A DNA stretch of 64,000 nt from Prorocentrum cordatum (Eukaryota > Sar > Dinophyceae > Prorocentrales > Prorocentraceae). Positions 40,395 through 52,437 of this stretch are shown here, in pieces. The notes beneath the pieces are model-generated. The model did no database searches. It saw only the letters and a program-made list of their open reading frames with translations, and was not told where the DNA came from. The stretch spans positions 874,699 to 938,698 of the forward strand of contig CAUYUJ010014615.1 in assembly GCA_963575745.1 (NCBI GenBank). The letters run 5' to 3'. Position 1 is the stretch's first letter. Each line of letters starts with the position of its first letter. The position numbers and the translations under genes were made by a program.

Positions 40395-41250
40395 CTGCGA
40401 GGGCTCAAATGTGTTGGTCAGCACAGGCTGTGCTGTCTGCAGGCGGGGCTCAGCTGCAGATCGGCCCAGCAACCTGACACGCCAAGGAGAGCATGGATGG
40501 GAGAGGGAGGAGGGAGGAGAGAGAGCGACCAGATCCTCAACGAAGATGAGTAGAAGCTGCTGGGCTGACCGCAGGCAGACTCCACCTGCACCTCTGCCTC
40601 TTGGCCCCGACACGCGCGGGCGCGAGCGGCAAACCAGATGCCGCGCTGACAAAAGATGCGGTTGCGAGGCGTCATGGATGCTGGCAACAAAACTGTAGGG
40701 AGCGGGACGAAGGAGGAGGAGGAGGAGGAGGAGGAGGAGGAGGAGGAGGAGGACGAGGAACGATCGGCTCCAGAACACTAAAGTGTTGAGCTGCCCGCAG
40801 GCGGAATTCGACGTGCCAGACGGCCCAACGACCTGGCACGCCCGTGCGCGAGCGGCAATTACCGGGTGGCCTGCTGGAAAAAATTCGCGGCGGAACAATC
40901 GAAGAGGAGGGCAACATGGAGGACAAGGAGAGCACTGATAATGAGGAGGGCGGTTTGAGGACGGAGGGGAAAGAGCGACCAACTCCCGGCGGATGTGCAG
41001 AAGCTGCCGCGCTGAACCACAGAAGGACGACATCTACACGTCAGCCTCTCAGCCTGATACGCCCTGGAGGCAATGACGAACCAGCCGACGTGCCGACGAA
41101 TCTCCGAGATCATGGAAAATGGCAAGCAAGTTCGGGGAAGGACGACGAAGGAGGAGGAGGCAGGAGAGAGGATACAGTGCGACCAGCTCCAGAGCTAAGG
41201 CGCTGTGCTGTCCGAAGGCAGAGCTCGCCCGCAAGCCGTGGGAACGGACG
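40395..41250. repeat. Diverged repeats of about 170-220 bp
   Basis: GCTG-GCTG-CCGCAGGCGGA-type starts recur at about 40422, 40556, 40785, 41000 and 41195, each followed by a CCTG-CACGCC-like word and then a GGA-rich tract (purest at 40712-40755). Alignment is loose. A CT tract lies at 41257-41285. 41290-41760 is unassigned. Confidence 0.45.
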
Positions 41251-41838
41251 ATCTGAGTCTCTCTGTCTCTCTCTCTCTCTCTCCCCGTGGCCGCACGGAC
41301 CGTTGCGGCGCTGCTCCCCCCCCGGGGGCCCAACTGCAGACGCGCGAGCCTGCGCCGGGGAGGGCAGCCGCAACTCGCACAAAGATCAGGCCGCCAAAGG
41401 AAAGGGAAGGATGCGGGTGCGCCGGTGGAGCGCCGAAGTCGAGGAGCAGAACGCAGGGGAAGTCCGAAGCCAACGCCCAGGTACGTACGGATTGAGTGAC
41501 TTCATTCAAGCAGCAACTCTCCTGAGAGCCCCACAAGCATCGTCACCATGTGCACTGCGAAGCAATCGATAGAACGGACGCGGTGCCAATGACCGACGGT
41601 GCCAGAGTCGCAACAAGCGGGTCGGCCACCAAAAGATACGCCGCTTTCGGGACCTCCGGGGAGCCAGCCCAAGCAATCCTGCCAGCGGAGCAGGCAGCAG
41701 CAGCCCCGTCATGGCGCTACGCGATATGTGCATCGGTCCCTCCAGCCGCTCAGTGGACTTGAACTTGCGGAGCAATGAACGTCATCGTTGTCAGGTGGTA
41801 CACATCGCGTAGCTTGGTACGCCTGAGCGCCAATAACC

Positions 41839-42400
41839 TCAGGAAAGAAATGACGTGAATGCAGAGTAGAATTCCCTTTCCCACAGATTTGGCAGCACGC
41901 GCCAAGTAGCACTATTTATGACAAGGGAGATTGCACAGCAAACGATGCTAACCATTATGCCGACGAAGAAGCTGGCACTCACGCGCTTGAACATCGCGAA
42001 GGGGTCACATAGAAAGGTTGGAAGACACACAAAGGATCAACGTGGATCAAAGGCGGGGGGATCAAAATAGAAGAACTCGCTGCGTCACGTGTCCGTCCGC
42101 GTCTGGCGCGGTCCTCCGCGACAAGCGAATGGTACCCATCGTGTGCAACGCCAACGTCAACCCAATGGAGAGCGAGCAATGTAAGCTCAAGGCATCTAAA
42201 TCTTCTTTGGGCGAGTGGCGTTTCGGGCGTGGCCGGAGGTACGGCGTGGCCAGAGGTGCAGCGTTTTCCATTGTCTTCATGAAGATGCCCACTCCAAGGA
42301 GACCCAGCACAACAGAGTATCCATAATACTGGTGCAACATGTATGGCGACTGGCGTTGCGGCACGTGCTCCTGTCCCTTCCTCTCCTCCACCTCATACTC
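41839..42400 (-). CDS. Possible membrane-protein fragments
   Basis: Two minus-strand frames look like membrane protein. 42062-42400 reads HVPQRQSPYMLHQYYGYSVV, then LGLLGVGIFMKTMENAAP (hydrophobic) and SLHCSLSIGLTLALHTMGTI. 41839-42030 reads FKRVSASFFVGIMVSIVCCA and ISLVINSATWRVLPNLW. They are in different frames, so an intron or a frameshift would be needed to join them. The upstream extension is a GGA-derived glutamate run. No family recognised; composition is less GC-biased than the surroundings. Confidence 0.25.
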
Positions 42401-43087
42401 CTCCTCCTTCTCCTCCAATCGCTCCTCCTCCTCCTCCTCCTCCTCCTCCTCCTATTCATCCGTCTTTCTCCATAACCTCATCGTCCTCTTGCTCCGGATT
42501 GCTTCTTCATCTGTCAATCCTCGATCCTCCTCCCTCCTCCGCCTCCTCCTCCACTTCCGCATACTGCTTCTGCCTCATCCCCACTGCGTCTGGCCCTCTG
42601 TCCTCCATCCTACTTCTTCCCCGTCCTTTTCCTCCGCACTCACTTATCCTCCTCCTCCTCCTTGTCCTCTTCATCCTCCTCCGCCTCGTAAAAACAGGCG
42701 TCGTCATCACCGTCATCACCATTATCGTCTTCATCATCCTCTTAATTCTCATTATCCTGGTCCTGCTCCTTCCTAACCCCCTCCGTCCTCATACCCCCCT
42801 CCTCATCCTGTTCAACCTCAGTATGCTCCACCTCGACCCTCCCTCCTCCTCCCAGCCGCACAGTGTGCAGACCGCAGGCCTCCGGGGAGGAAGAGGACCA
42901 CGACGACGGCGGCGGCGGCGGTGGCGGCGGCGCGCGAAGGCGCACTGGCCCGGAGCCTGCGACCGGCGGGGGCACGTAAGAGGCGGGCGCCACCGCTGTG
43001 ACCTGCGGGCCGAGGGGGGCGCGGAAGGGTGGCGTGCCTGTGGCGAGGACGACGACGGCGAGGACGACGACGGCGACGGCGGCGGCG

Positions 43088-43127
<40 letters not shown>

Positions 43128-43500
43128 CGACGGCGACGGCGACGGCGGGGGCGACGGCGACGGCGGCGCGGCGGCGGCGACGAAGAGGAACGGGAGGGAG
43201 GGAGGGAAGATGGGGATGCAGGGGGCAGGGGGGAGGAAGAAGGAAGGAGGGGGGAGGGAGGGACGGAGGAAGAAAGAAGGAGGAGGCGAGGGCGGAAACT
43301 ATTCCCCTTTGTTGCTGCTCATCCGCTTCCTCCTCCTCCTCCTCCAACTGCTCCTCCTCCTCCTCCTCCTCATCCTTCCGGCTCCTCCTCCCTCCTCCTC
43401 CTCCTCCTCCTCCTCCTCCTCCTCCTCCCCCTCCCTCCGTAATACTGACCCTTCTCATTGCTCCTCCTCCTCCTCCTCCTCCAGCCGCTCCTACTCTATT
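42401..43500. repeat. CTC, GAC/GGC and GGA low-complexity block
   Basis: CTCCTC tracts at 42420-42460 and 43330-43490, loosely CCT-rich DNA between 42460 and 42860, GGCGAC triplets at 42900-43190, GGGAGG tracts at 43190-43290. Long readings are artefacts. Confidence 0.85.
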
Positions 43501-43627
43501 CCCTTTCCTTCTAAGTGAAATAACGCATCCCTGTCGCACCCCAAGGCGTGTCAGTAGGGCGGGCCGGGCGTGTCGCCTGAGACTTCCTCATCACTAACGC
43601 TCCTGAAACTGAAGGTTGGCAACAACA

Positions 43628-43870
43628 ATTTCACGGATGTGAGGCGGACCGCTTTCAAAATGTGGCTCTCGCCTCAACGCCGCGCACACTCGTCTTAGAA
43701 CTTTGCAGGAACTTCACGGATGGAGGGCGGGCCGCTTTCAAAATGTGGCTCTCGCCTCAGCGCCGCGCGCAGTTGTCTTAACAAATTGCAGGGGCTTCGC
43801 GGAGGGGGGCGGCTCCTTGTCAGGATGTGGCCCTCGCCTTCGAGCCGCGCACATTCGAATGAAGAATTTA
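43628..43870 (+). repeat. 84-bp tandem repeat, three units
   Basis: Units begin at about 43629, 43714 and 43796 with TTCACGGATG-type words and share CGCTTTCAAAATGTGGCTCT, CGCCTCA and GCCGCGCACA; the third is most diverged. Confidence 0.85.
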
Positions 43871-44319
43871 TGGAAGTTTCGAGGGATCCCATGGTCACCG
43901 TCCCAAAATTTATGCTTTGGCACGCGCAGTGTCGGACTGTTAGGGCGCCCAAATAAGTTGATTCGCGAGGCTGGAATCCCTGTAGTAGTTTTCTGGCACG
44001 ATTCAGGATCGTCAAAACGCAACAGTAGTAGTGATTCGCGGCGTTGAACTCCCAGGAATAATGTTCCAGCACAATTCAAGATTTTCACACGGTTGTCTTC
44101 CAACGGCGCACTTCCCTCAGTCAAAATGAACCCTTGTAGGTGCCTGTGAAGAGGGAAATTCGAGTGAGGGTTTATTGCAATATCGTTGATGTGTCTTGGG
44201 CTTACACTGGTCCCCCTTCTCCTCCTCCTCCCCCTCCTCCTCCTCCATATCTCTCTCATCATTCCACCACCATCATCGGGGCCACTCCCCGCGCAATCGA
44301 TACCAAGACCAACAACAAC

Positions 44320-46458
44320 ATAACACCACCACCACCACCAACATCAATGACAGCGACAATCATGCTAAGGCTGTTCGCTCTTACCTGCTCGCGTGCCGTT
44401 CAACACGCATATCCCAAGCCCTCGAAAGCCGCCCTCATCGTCTTCGATCACACCCCGCCGGGGATATATCTTCCGTACCTGCCGCGTGTATTTGGTGCAG
44501 CGCCTAAACCAGGGGAAGAGAAACCGGATGGAAAAGGGAGAGAGAAGGATGGAACACTGGATTGGCAAGAATGGGGCAAGCAAAACCAAACGGGATCGGG
44601 CGGGTAAACCCTAACGGGCGGGTCGGGAAGGCGGGCTCAATCGGCCAGGTCGAGCAGGCGGGTTGGTGAAGCGAGAGTACTGCATGAATCGAGAGGAGAT
44701 CTCGAACGATAGCGCGATTCCTAAATGAATCGTGAGAAAGACCAAAGCGAGAATGCGATTTCTGAGCGTCGATGGCGCGGTTATTGAATACATTGCGACG
44801 AGGTCCCACGCGAGAGCGCGATTCTTGCATCCATTGCGAGGGGGTCCCGCGCGAGAACGCGATCTTTCAATAAACAGTGAGAAAGTATCAGGCGGGAGCC
44901 ATTTTTGTTGTTGGTGTTGCTGCTGCTGTTGTTGCTGTTGTTGTTGTTGTAGTTGTTGTGGTTGTTGTTGTGATGGTTGTTGGTGTTGTTATTGTTGTAA
45001 TCCGCGGCTAGGGGCACACTTTGGTGACCCCAATCGTGTCCTTGCAAAAAACAAAGTGCGAACCCCGTGAGGAAAACTGTAATCGGAAAACCTAGTGGTC
45101 ACCGGGCAGACGGGATCAACAATGATTATGCTTTGGATGTGAGAACTCAACAGCAACAATTATTCGAAGAGTGCTCGCCCTTACCTGCTCGCGTGCCATG
45201 CGAAACGTATATCCTAAGCCCTCGGTGCTCGCCCTCTTCGTCTTCGATCGTGCCCCCGTCAGGGTACATATTTCTTGCCTGCCGCGTGTAATTGGTGCAG
45301 CCCCGAAAACAAGGGAAGAGAGGACGGATGGAAAAGGGGAGGGAGAAGGATGGATCACGGGATTCGCGTGCTGGGGCTGGGAGCAGAAAGCACGTTGCAA
45401 AACCAGATGGGAAGATCGGGCGGGCAGACCCGACGGGCGGGTCGGGAATGCGGGCCCAAGCGGCCAGGTCGAGCAGGCGGGCTGCTGAAACGGGAATGCT
45501 GCATGAACCGCGAGGGCGTCTCGAGCGATAGCGCGATTCCAGACTGAATCGCGAGAAACACGACAGCGAGAGCGCGATTTCTAAGCGTCGAGAACGCGGC
45601 GTCAAATACATGTGAAGAAGTCCCACGCGAGAGAGCAATTCATGCATAAATAGTGAAGACGTCCCGCGCGAAAGCGCGACTTCTCAATACATTGTTAGGA
45701 ACTATCAGGCGGAAGCGTTGTCCTTCTAAACTGGTGGCCAAGGGCACATATTGCTGATCCCACATGTTCCCTGGTAAAAAAGAAGGTGCGAACACCGGGA
45801 GAAACAATTTAACAGAAACGCGCAATAGTCACCGGGCAGGGGGGGCAATCATAAATGTTGCTTTGGAGATGAACATTTAACAGCAGCGATTATTTTAAGA
45901 CTGTTCGCTCTTACCTGCTCGCGTGCCTTTCTAAACGTATACCCCAAACCGTCGGTACCTGCCCTCTTCGTCTTCGATCGTACCCCCGTTGGGGTATATC
46001 TTCCTTGGCAACCATGCGCATCTAGCACAGTCCCTAGAACAGGGGAAGAGAAAACGGATAGAAAGGGGGAGGGAGAAGGATGGAGCACGAGAGAAACTTA
46101 CAGGAGGGGGGCTAGAAGCAGAAAGCCCGTGGCAGAACCAGACGGGCACATCGAGCGGGCAGACCCTAGCGTGCGGGTCAGGAAGGCCGGCCCAGGCGGT
46201 CAAGTCGAGCAGGCGGGATGCTGAAAGCGTTAGTCCTGCATGAATCACGAGGAAATCTCGAGCGATAGTGCGATTCCAAACTCAATCGTGAGAACTGCCA
46301 ACAAGCGAGAGCGTGATCCCTGAGTGTTGAAGGCGCGGCGTCTGAATACATTGCGACGAGGTCCCACGCGAGAGCGCAATTCGTGCATACATCGCGAGGA
46401 CGTCGTGCGCGAGAGCCCGATTTTGGAATTGCTCGTGGGAAGTATAAGACGGGGGCCG

Positions 46459-46506
<48 letters not shown>

Positions 46507-48060
46507 TTGTTGTTGTTGTTTTCGTTGTTGTTGTATGTCGGAACTCAAAAACGCAAATTGACCACGGAGACTCCCCAGTTCTTTATTACAAAACGGATGG
46601 GCGCCTCGAGGGGGGCACCTCACTCGAAAACGCAGTGTGTACCCGTGCAAGGGGATCAAACATAGTTGTTCTTCAAGAGTGAGGGCTCAACAACAAACAT
46701 CATCTTAAAGCTGCTCGCTCCTATCTGCTCACGTGCCAACCAATACGTATACCCCAAACCCTCGGTACCCGCCCTCGCCGTCTTCGATCGTACCCCCTTG
46801 GGGGTAGATCTACGTGCGTGTCGTGCAGCCCTTAAAACGAGGGAGGAGAGGACGGGTGGAAGAGGGAGGGAGAATAATGAAACACGAGAGAAATTAGCAA
46901 GAAGGGGGCAAGGAACAGAAAGCAAGTGGTAGAAGCAGACGGGCAGATCGGGTGGGCAGACCCATAGCGGGCAGGTCGGGAAAGCGGGCCCAGGCGACGA
47001 GGTCGAGCAGCCGCGTTGCTGAAACGTGGGTCCTGTATGCATCGCGAGGAAGTCTCGAGCGATAGCGCGATTCCCACATACATCGTGAGAAGGCCAAAAG
47101 CGAGAGCGTGATTTCTCAGCGCCGAGGGCGCATCGTCTGAATAAATTGCGAGGAAGTTCCACGCGAGAGCGCGATCCGTATGTAAATTGTAAGGCAGTCC
47201 CGCGCGAGAGCGCGATTCTTCAATACATGGCGAGGAAGTATCAAGCGGGAACCGTTGTTGTAACTCGGGGGCCAGGGGCGAGGAGGAAAACTTTTCCTGC
47301 TAAAAAACGAAGTACGGGCTCCAGGAGGGGCACTTGAATCGAAAAAGCGTATGCTACCAGAGGGGGAGGGATCACCAATAATTTTTCTTCTGGAGTGAGA
47401 GTTCAACAACAACAACAACACCATTCATTTTAAGACTATTCGCACCTATCTGCTCGCGTGCCATTCACCTATATATCTATATATATATATATAGATGTAT
47501 GTATTCCGAGCTCTCGGTGCCCGCCCTCTTCGTCTTCGATCGTGCCCCCTTGGAGGTATGTCTTTCTTGCCTGCAACGTGCATGTAGCGCAGCCTTTAAA
47601 ACAGAGAAAGAGACGACGGATGGAAGGGGGAGGGAGAAGGATGCAGCGCGAAAGAAATCAGCAGGAGGAGGCCTAGGAGCAGAAAACCCGTGGCGGAACC
47701 AAACGGGCAGATCGGGCGGGTAGACCTTAACGAGCGGGTCGGGAAGGCCGGCCCAGGCGGCCAGGTCGAGCAGGCGGGGTGCTGAAGCGTGAGTCCTGCA
47801 TGAATCGCAAGGGCGTCTCGAGCGATAGCGCGATTCTCATGTACATCGCGCGAGAAGTCGAAGCGAGAAAACGATTCCTGAGTGCCGAAGGCGCGTCGTC
47901 TGAAATTATTTCGAGCCAATCCCACGCTGCAGAAAGTGTGAGGATGTCTCGCGCGAGAGCGCGATTCCTAAATCAATTCTGAGGAAGCATCAGGCAGGAG
48001 CCGTTGTTGTTGTTGTTGCTGATGTTGTTGTCGTTGTTGGTGGTGTTGTGCTGCTGTTGA
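44320..48060 (+). repeat. Large satellite array with alternating 800 and 727 bp units
   Basis: The word TTACCTGCTCGCGTGCC (or CTATCTGCTC...) occurs at 44381, 45181, 45911, 46721 and 47445, spacings 800, 730, 810 and 724. Each unit contains a CCCTCTTCGTCTTCGATCG stretch, GGAAGAGAGGACGGATGG, GACGGGCAGATCGGGCGGGC, and four or five sub-repeats with CGCGAGAGCGCGATTC. The longer units carry a GTTGTT tract (44905-45000, 46455-46530) that the shorter ones lack. Readings such as YPKPSVPALFVFDR recur because the DNA repeats; no coding evidence. Confidence 0.85.
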
Positions 48061-48243
48061 CTTGTCACTACTGAAGAATAAGTATTGTTGACCCCCCCCT
48101 TCTGGTGGCCATCCTGGTTTTTTCAAGAAAAATGCTTTCCCATTGGGCTCGCACCCGGTTTTTTATCAGGGACAATCGCGGGGCTCGGGCTGGGCCCCTG
48201 GCCCTCGGTTTACAACAGCAGCGGCTCCCGCCTGATACTTCCA
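47980..48243. repeat. Inverted repeat where the satellite changes orientation
   Basis: GGAAGCATCAGGCAGGAGCC with GTTGTTGTTG (47983-48016) is repeated in reverse complement at about 48200-48243 (CAACAGCAGCGGCTCCCGCC, TGATACTTCC). Confidence 0.7.
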
Positions 48244-48496
48244 CACAGTCCGCCGGCCCCCCTTGTGGGGCCACCAGGCTGTAGGGCTAAGGTTCGCAGG
48301 TTTCCTGTGCCAACTACAGCTTCCAATTTCCACTTTTACAGTTCCGCTTCTTTGCAGCTTCCAGTTTCCACTGTTACAGTTATGCTTCTTGCTGCTTACT
48401 GTTCCTTGTTGATGGACCGCGCGAGGGGGGGAGGCCCAAAACGGGCATTTGTACCACGCCCTGAGCGTGTTTTCTGATTTGCTGGGGTGGGTAAAA

Positions 48497-48690
48497 ATTT
48501 ACACCCCTCACGCAGATCGGCGGGGTCAGGGCCCAACAACACAGGGGATTTGCCACATTTCTGAAATTCGGCGGCACCCCTCACGCAGATCGGCGGGGTG
48601 AGGGTCCAAAAACATAGGGGACTTGCCACACTTGTGAAATTTGCTGGCACACCTCACGCAATTCGGCAATGTCAGGGTCCAACTACGCTA
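48497..48690 (+). repeat. 73-bp tandem array, left part
   Basis: Three units spaced 73 bp (landmarks 48502, 48575, 48648): CACCCCTCACGCAGATCGG, CGGGGTCAGGGTCCAA, ACACAGGGGATTTGCCACAT, TTCTGAAATTCGGCGG. Confidence 0.9.
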
Positions 48691-48874
48691 CCGAGGACGC
48701 CCACATACTTAATTTAAATCTTATGTGTTTGCTTAAGTTTATGATACATGCGCAATTCTGCGTTCTGAGCGCTCGTCGCGGATGTTCCCCTATGTGTCAT
48801 CCAGCGCCATTTTGTTTGAACCTCTTCCTCTTCCTAGCCTTCGATCCTCCATCGAGGACAGATTCGAGCCAGCC

Positions 48875-49215
48875 AGCGGCCGCGGTGAGGGACCACCCCC
48901 TGCGCACTCCGTCTGGCGTCGAGAAAACGCCACGCTTGCTATGCCCTGGACGACCGTCGTGCATAGTGGCCGCGGTGAGGGGCCACCCCCTGCGCACCCT
49001 CTATGGTGTCGAGAAAGTGCCACGCCTGCTATGCCCTGGACGACCGTCGTGCATAGCGGCCGCGTTGAGGGACCACCCCCTGCGCACCCTCTATGGTGTC
49101 GAGAAAGTGCCACGCCTGCTATGCCCTGGACGACCGTCGTGTATAGCGGCCGCGCTGAGGGACCACCCCCTGCGCACCTCCTATGGTGTCGAGAAAGTGC
49201 CACGCCTGCTATGCC
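48875..49215 (+). repeat. 90-bp tandem array, four units
   Basis: GGCCGCGGTGAGGGACCACC starts recur every 90 bp (about 48877, 48966, 49056, 49146), followed by CCCTGCGCAC, GGTGTCGAGAAAGTGCCACG and CTATGCCCTGGACGACCGTC. Because 90 is a multiple of three, several frames stay open; none is convincing as protein. Confidence 0.95.
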
Positions 49216-49308
49216 CTGCTGCGCTGTGCTGTGCTGAGCTGAGCTGTGCTGTGCTGTGCTGTGCTGAGCTGTGCTGTGCTGAGCTGAGCTGTGCTGTGCT
49301 GCGCTGTG
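49216..49308. repeat. GCTGT/GAGCT pentamer microsatellite
   Basis: Alternating GCTGT and GAGCT pentamers at the end of the 90-bp array. Confidence 0.9.
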
Positions 49309-49404
49309 TGAGAAGGGGAAGAGGGAGGTGATGTGAGTGAGCGCGGGTGCGACGAGGCATTAAAGAAAACCATAACCCCACTAAGCATGCGGGGAAAACA
49401 CAAG

Positions 49405-49912
49405 GGATATGCCACATGTCTGACATTTGCTGGCACTCCTCACGCAGATCGGCGGGGTCAGGGTCCAAAAACATATGGGATTTGCTACAATTCTGACATT
49501 CGATGGCGCTCCTCACGAAGATCGGCGGGGTCAGGGTCCAAAAACACAAGGGATTTGCCACATGTTGAAAATTCGGCGGCACCCCTCACGCAGATCGGCG
49601 GGGTCAGGGTCCAAACACACAAGGGATTCGCCACATTTCTTCTGAAATTTGCTGGCACCCCTCACGCAGATCGGCAAGGTCAAGGTCTAACAACACACGG
49701 GATTTGCCACATTTCTGAAATTCGGCGGCACCCCTCATGCAGATCGACAGGGTCAGGGTCCAAAAACACAAGGGATTTGCTACATTCTTGAAATTCGGCG
49801 ACACCCCTCACGCAGATCCGTAGGGTCAAGGTCCAAAAACACATGGAATTTGCTGAATTTCTGAAATTCGGCGGCACCGCAGATCCGTAGGGTCAGGGTC
49901 GAAAAACAAACA
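49405..49912 (+). repeat. 73-bp tandem array, right part
   Basis: Seven units at landmarks 49434, 49507, 49580, 49656, 49729, 49802 and 49875; same consensus as 48497-48690. One unit is 76 bp. Confidence 0.95.
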
Positions 49913-50009
49913 GGTCGCGACACTGCTTCACGGCAGCGCCCAGACCTAATGATTTCGTTTTTGCATCTCTCATTATCCGAGACAAGGGCTGGCGGCATGG
50001 GGCGAAGCC

Positions 50010-50545
50010 CTTGCGGATTGATTCCCAAATCGCGCTCTCGCGCGGGATTTCCTCACAATTCATGTACGAGTCGCTCTCTCGCGTGGGCCTTCCTCGCAAG
50101 TTCTTCAGACAATAAGCCGTCGGCGCTCAGGAATCACGCTCTCGCTTTGACTTTTCTCAAGATGTACTTGGGAATCGCGCTCTTGAGCGAGACTACCTCG
50201 CGTTGCATGCAGGACCCACGCTTCAGCAGTCCCCCTGCTCGACCTCGTCGTCTGGGTCCGCCTTCCCGACCTGCCCGCTATGGGTCTGCCCACCCGATCT
50301 GTCCGCCTGGTTCTGCCACGGGCTTTCTGCTCCTTGCCCCCCTCCTGCTAATTTCTCTCGTGCTCCATTCTTCTCCATCCCCCTTCCACCCGTCCTCTCT
50401 TCCCTTGTTTCAGGGGCTGCGCCAAATGCACGTGGCAAGTAAGGCAAATATACCCCCAAGGGGGCACGATCGAAGACGGCGAGGGCGGGTACCGAGGGTT
50501 TGGGATATACGTATTGATTGGAAACGAGAGCAGATAGGAGCGAAC
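50010..50545 (-). repeat. Satellite unit in inverted orientation
   Basis: Reverse complement of the 44-48 kb unit: GAATCGCGCTCT-type words (50029-50190), CGAAGACGG, then GAGCAGATAGGAGCGAACAG at 50528, followed by a GTTGTT tract. Confidence 0.85.
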
Positions 50546-51440
50546 AGTCGTTGTTGTTGTTGTTGCTGTTGGTGTTGTCATTGTTGCTGTTGTGGTTGTG
50601 GTTGTTGTCGTTGTGTTGGTATGGTGGTGGTGGTGGTGGTTGTAATTGTTGTTGTTGTAAACAGTGGGCCAGATGCCCAGTTTGGTGACCCCACACTTTA
50701 CCTTGTAAAACAAGTAAGGTGCCAACCCCAGGAGGGGCTTCTTGATTGAAGAACACAGTATGGTCATCAGGCAAGGGGGGATCAACAATAAATGTCATGT
50801 AGACATAGGAACTCGACAACAAACATCATGTTAATACAGTTCGCTCTTATCTGCTCGCGTGTCATTCATCACGTATATCTCAACATCTCAAACCATCGAT
50901 ACCCGCCCTTTTCGTCTTCGATCATACCCCCCTTGAGGGTATATCTTCCTTACCTGCCACGTGTAGTTAGCGCAGCCCCTGAAACAGGGCAGGAAGGGAA
51001 GAGGGAAGAGACAAGGGGGGAGGGATAAGGATAGAACACGAGAGAGATTTGCAGGAAGGTGGTCAGGAGCAGGAGGCCAAACGGCAGAAGCAGACGGACG
51101 GGTCGGACGGGCGGACCCTAACGGGCAAGTCGGGCGGGCGGGCCCAGACGGCCGGGTCGAGCGGGCGGGTCACTGAAGCGCCAATCCAAAATGAATCGCA
51201 AGGAAGTTTCGAGCGACAGTGCGATTCCCAAGTAAATCGTGAGGAAATTCAAATCGACAGCGTGGTTCCTGAGAGTTGGATACACGGCGCCGCAATGAAT
51301 TGCTAGACGCGAGAGCGCGATTCCTGCATAAATGCCGACGACGTCCCGCGCGATAGCGCGTTGCTGACATACACGGAAAAGAAATATCAAGCGTGAGCCG
51401 CTGTTGTTGTAAACTGGGGGCCGGGGGCCCAATCTGAGCC
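50546..51440 (+). repeat. Satellite unit in direct orientation
   Basis: GTTGTT tract, GGTGACCCCACACTTTACCT, TTCGCTCTTATCTGCTCGCG at about 50840, then GACGGGCGGACCCTAACGGG and the CGCGAGAGCGCGATTC sub-repeats to 51400. Confidence 0.8.
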
Positions 51441-52437
51441 CGCGCGCTCCCCGCGCGTCCAGCGCGGTCCCCGCGCGGTTCCGGAACCCCGCGCGGCTTC
51501 GGAAGCTCACAGATTATGCCACGAGCCTTTCAAAATACCCCCAGCCGTCCAAGACTCTCCCACACGATGCCAAAAACGAGCCCTCGACGACAGGAATCTT
51601 CCGAGCCGTCCGCGGATGCCCCAAAGAAACCAAAGGAAACCGCCCGAAACCTGGAAGTCCCATGGTTTTGGCTTTCTCGCCTTCTCGCCTCCGAAGGGCT
51701 GCGAGGGCCGTGAGAGGCGGCGAGCCGGGGCTCCGCCGCTGCCCGCAGGGCGGGCAGCCAGAGCGCTCGGGAAGCCCAGACCTCCGGCGTCTTGAGAAGA
51801 TCGGCTCAGTTCTTCACCACGGGTCCGGTTTCGAGACTCCCCGGTCCCCAAAATGGCCCCCGGAGGCCGACAATGACGGAAGACTAAGCATGTAGAACAA
51901 GCCCTCCTCCTCCTCCCCCCCCTCCTCCTCCTCCTCCACCTCCTCCTCCTCCTCCTCCTCCTCCTCCTCCTCCTCCTGCTCACTCTGTGGACTCCGAACC
52001 CCAGGCTCGAGGATTGAGGCTTTCTGGCGCCGACGGAGCCCTCTCTTTGGCCACCCTCCTCTCCTCCTCCTCCTCCCTCCTCCTCCTCCTCCTCCTCCTC
52101 CTCCACCCCCCTTTCCTCCTCCTCCTCCCCTCCCCCTCCTCCTCCTCCTCCTCCACCTCCACCTTCTCCTCCTCCTCCCCCCTCCTCCCGCTCCTCCTCC
52201 CTCCTCCTCCTCCTCCCTGCTCCTCCGCCTCCTCCTCCTCGTCCTCTTCCTCCTCCTCCTCGTCCTCCTCCTCCTCCTCTCCTCCTCCTCCTCCTCCTCC
52301 TCCTCCTCCTCCTCCTCCTCCTCCCCGTCCTCCTCGCCTCCTCCTCATCATCTTCCACGGCCTCCGTCTCCGCCCACTTCGTCGCCGACGTCGTGGTCCT
52401 CTTCAGGGTCGGCGGCACTGGCTGTCAGGCCTTCGCA
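51441..52437. other. About 1 kb inserted between two copies of a satellite segment
   Basis: The satellite text ATATCAAGCGTGAGCCGCTG to CCCAATCTGAGCC (about 51384-51440) is repeated at about 52438-52495, after which the unit continues normally to about 52630. The insert has a short GCGCGG-rich start, a unique part to 51900 and CTC/GGA low complexity from 51905 to 52340. Confidence 0.7.

Noticed and set aside
44320-47440. Recurring reading YPKPSVPALFVFDRAP as a gene family
   Set aside because: It recurs only because the satellite unit recurs; copies carry stops and indels, and no domain is recognisable.
48782-49237. 30-residue repeat protein in the 90-bp array
   Set aside because: The 90-bp period keeps several frames open on both strands, so openness is not evidence of coding.
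48497-49912. CRISPR-like appearance of the 73-bp array
   Set aside because: The whole 73-bp unit is repeated with no unique spacers, no cas genes are present, and the DNA appears eukaryotic.
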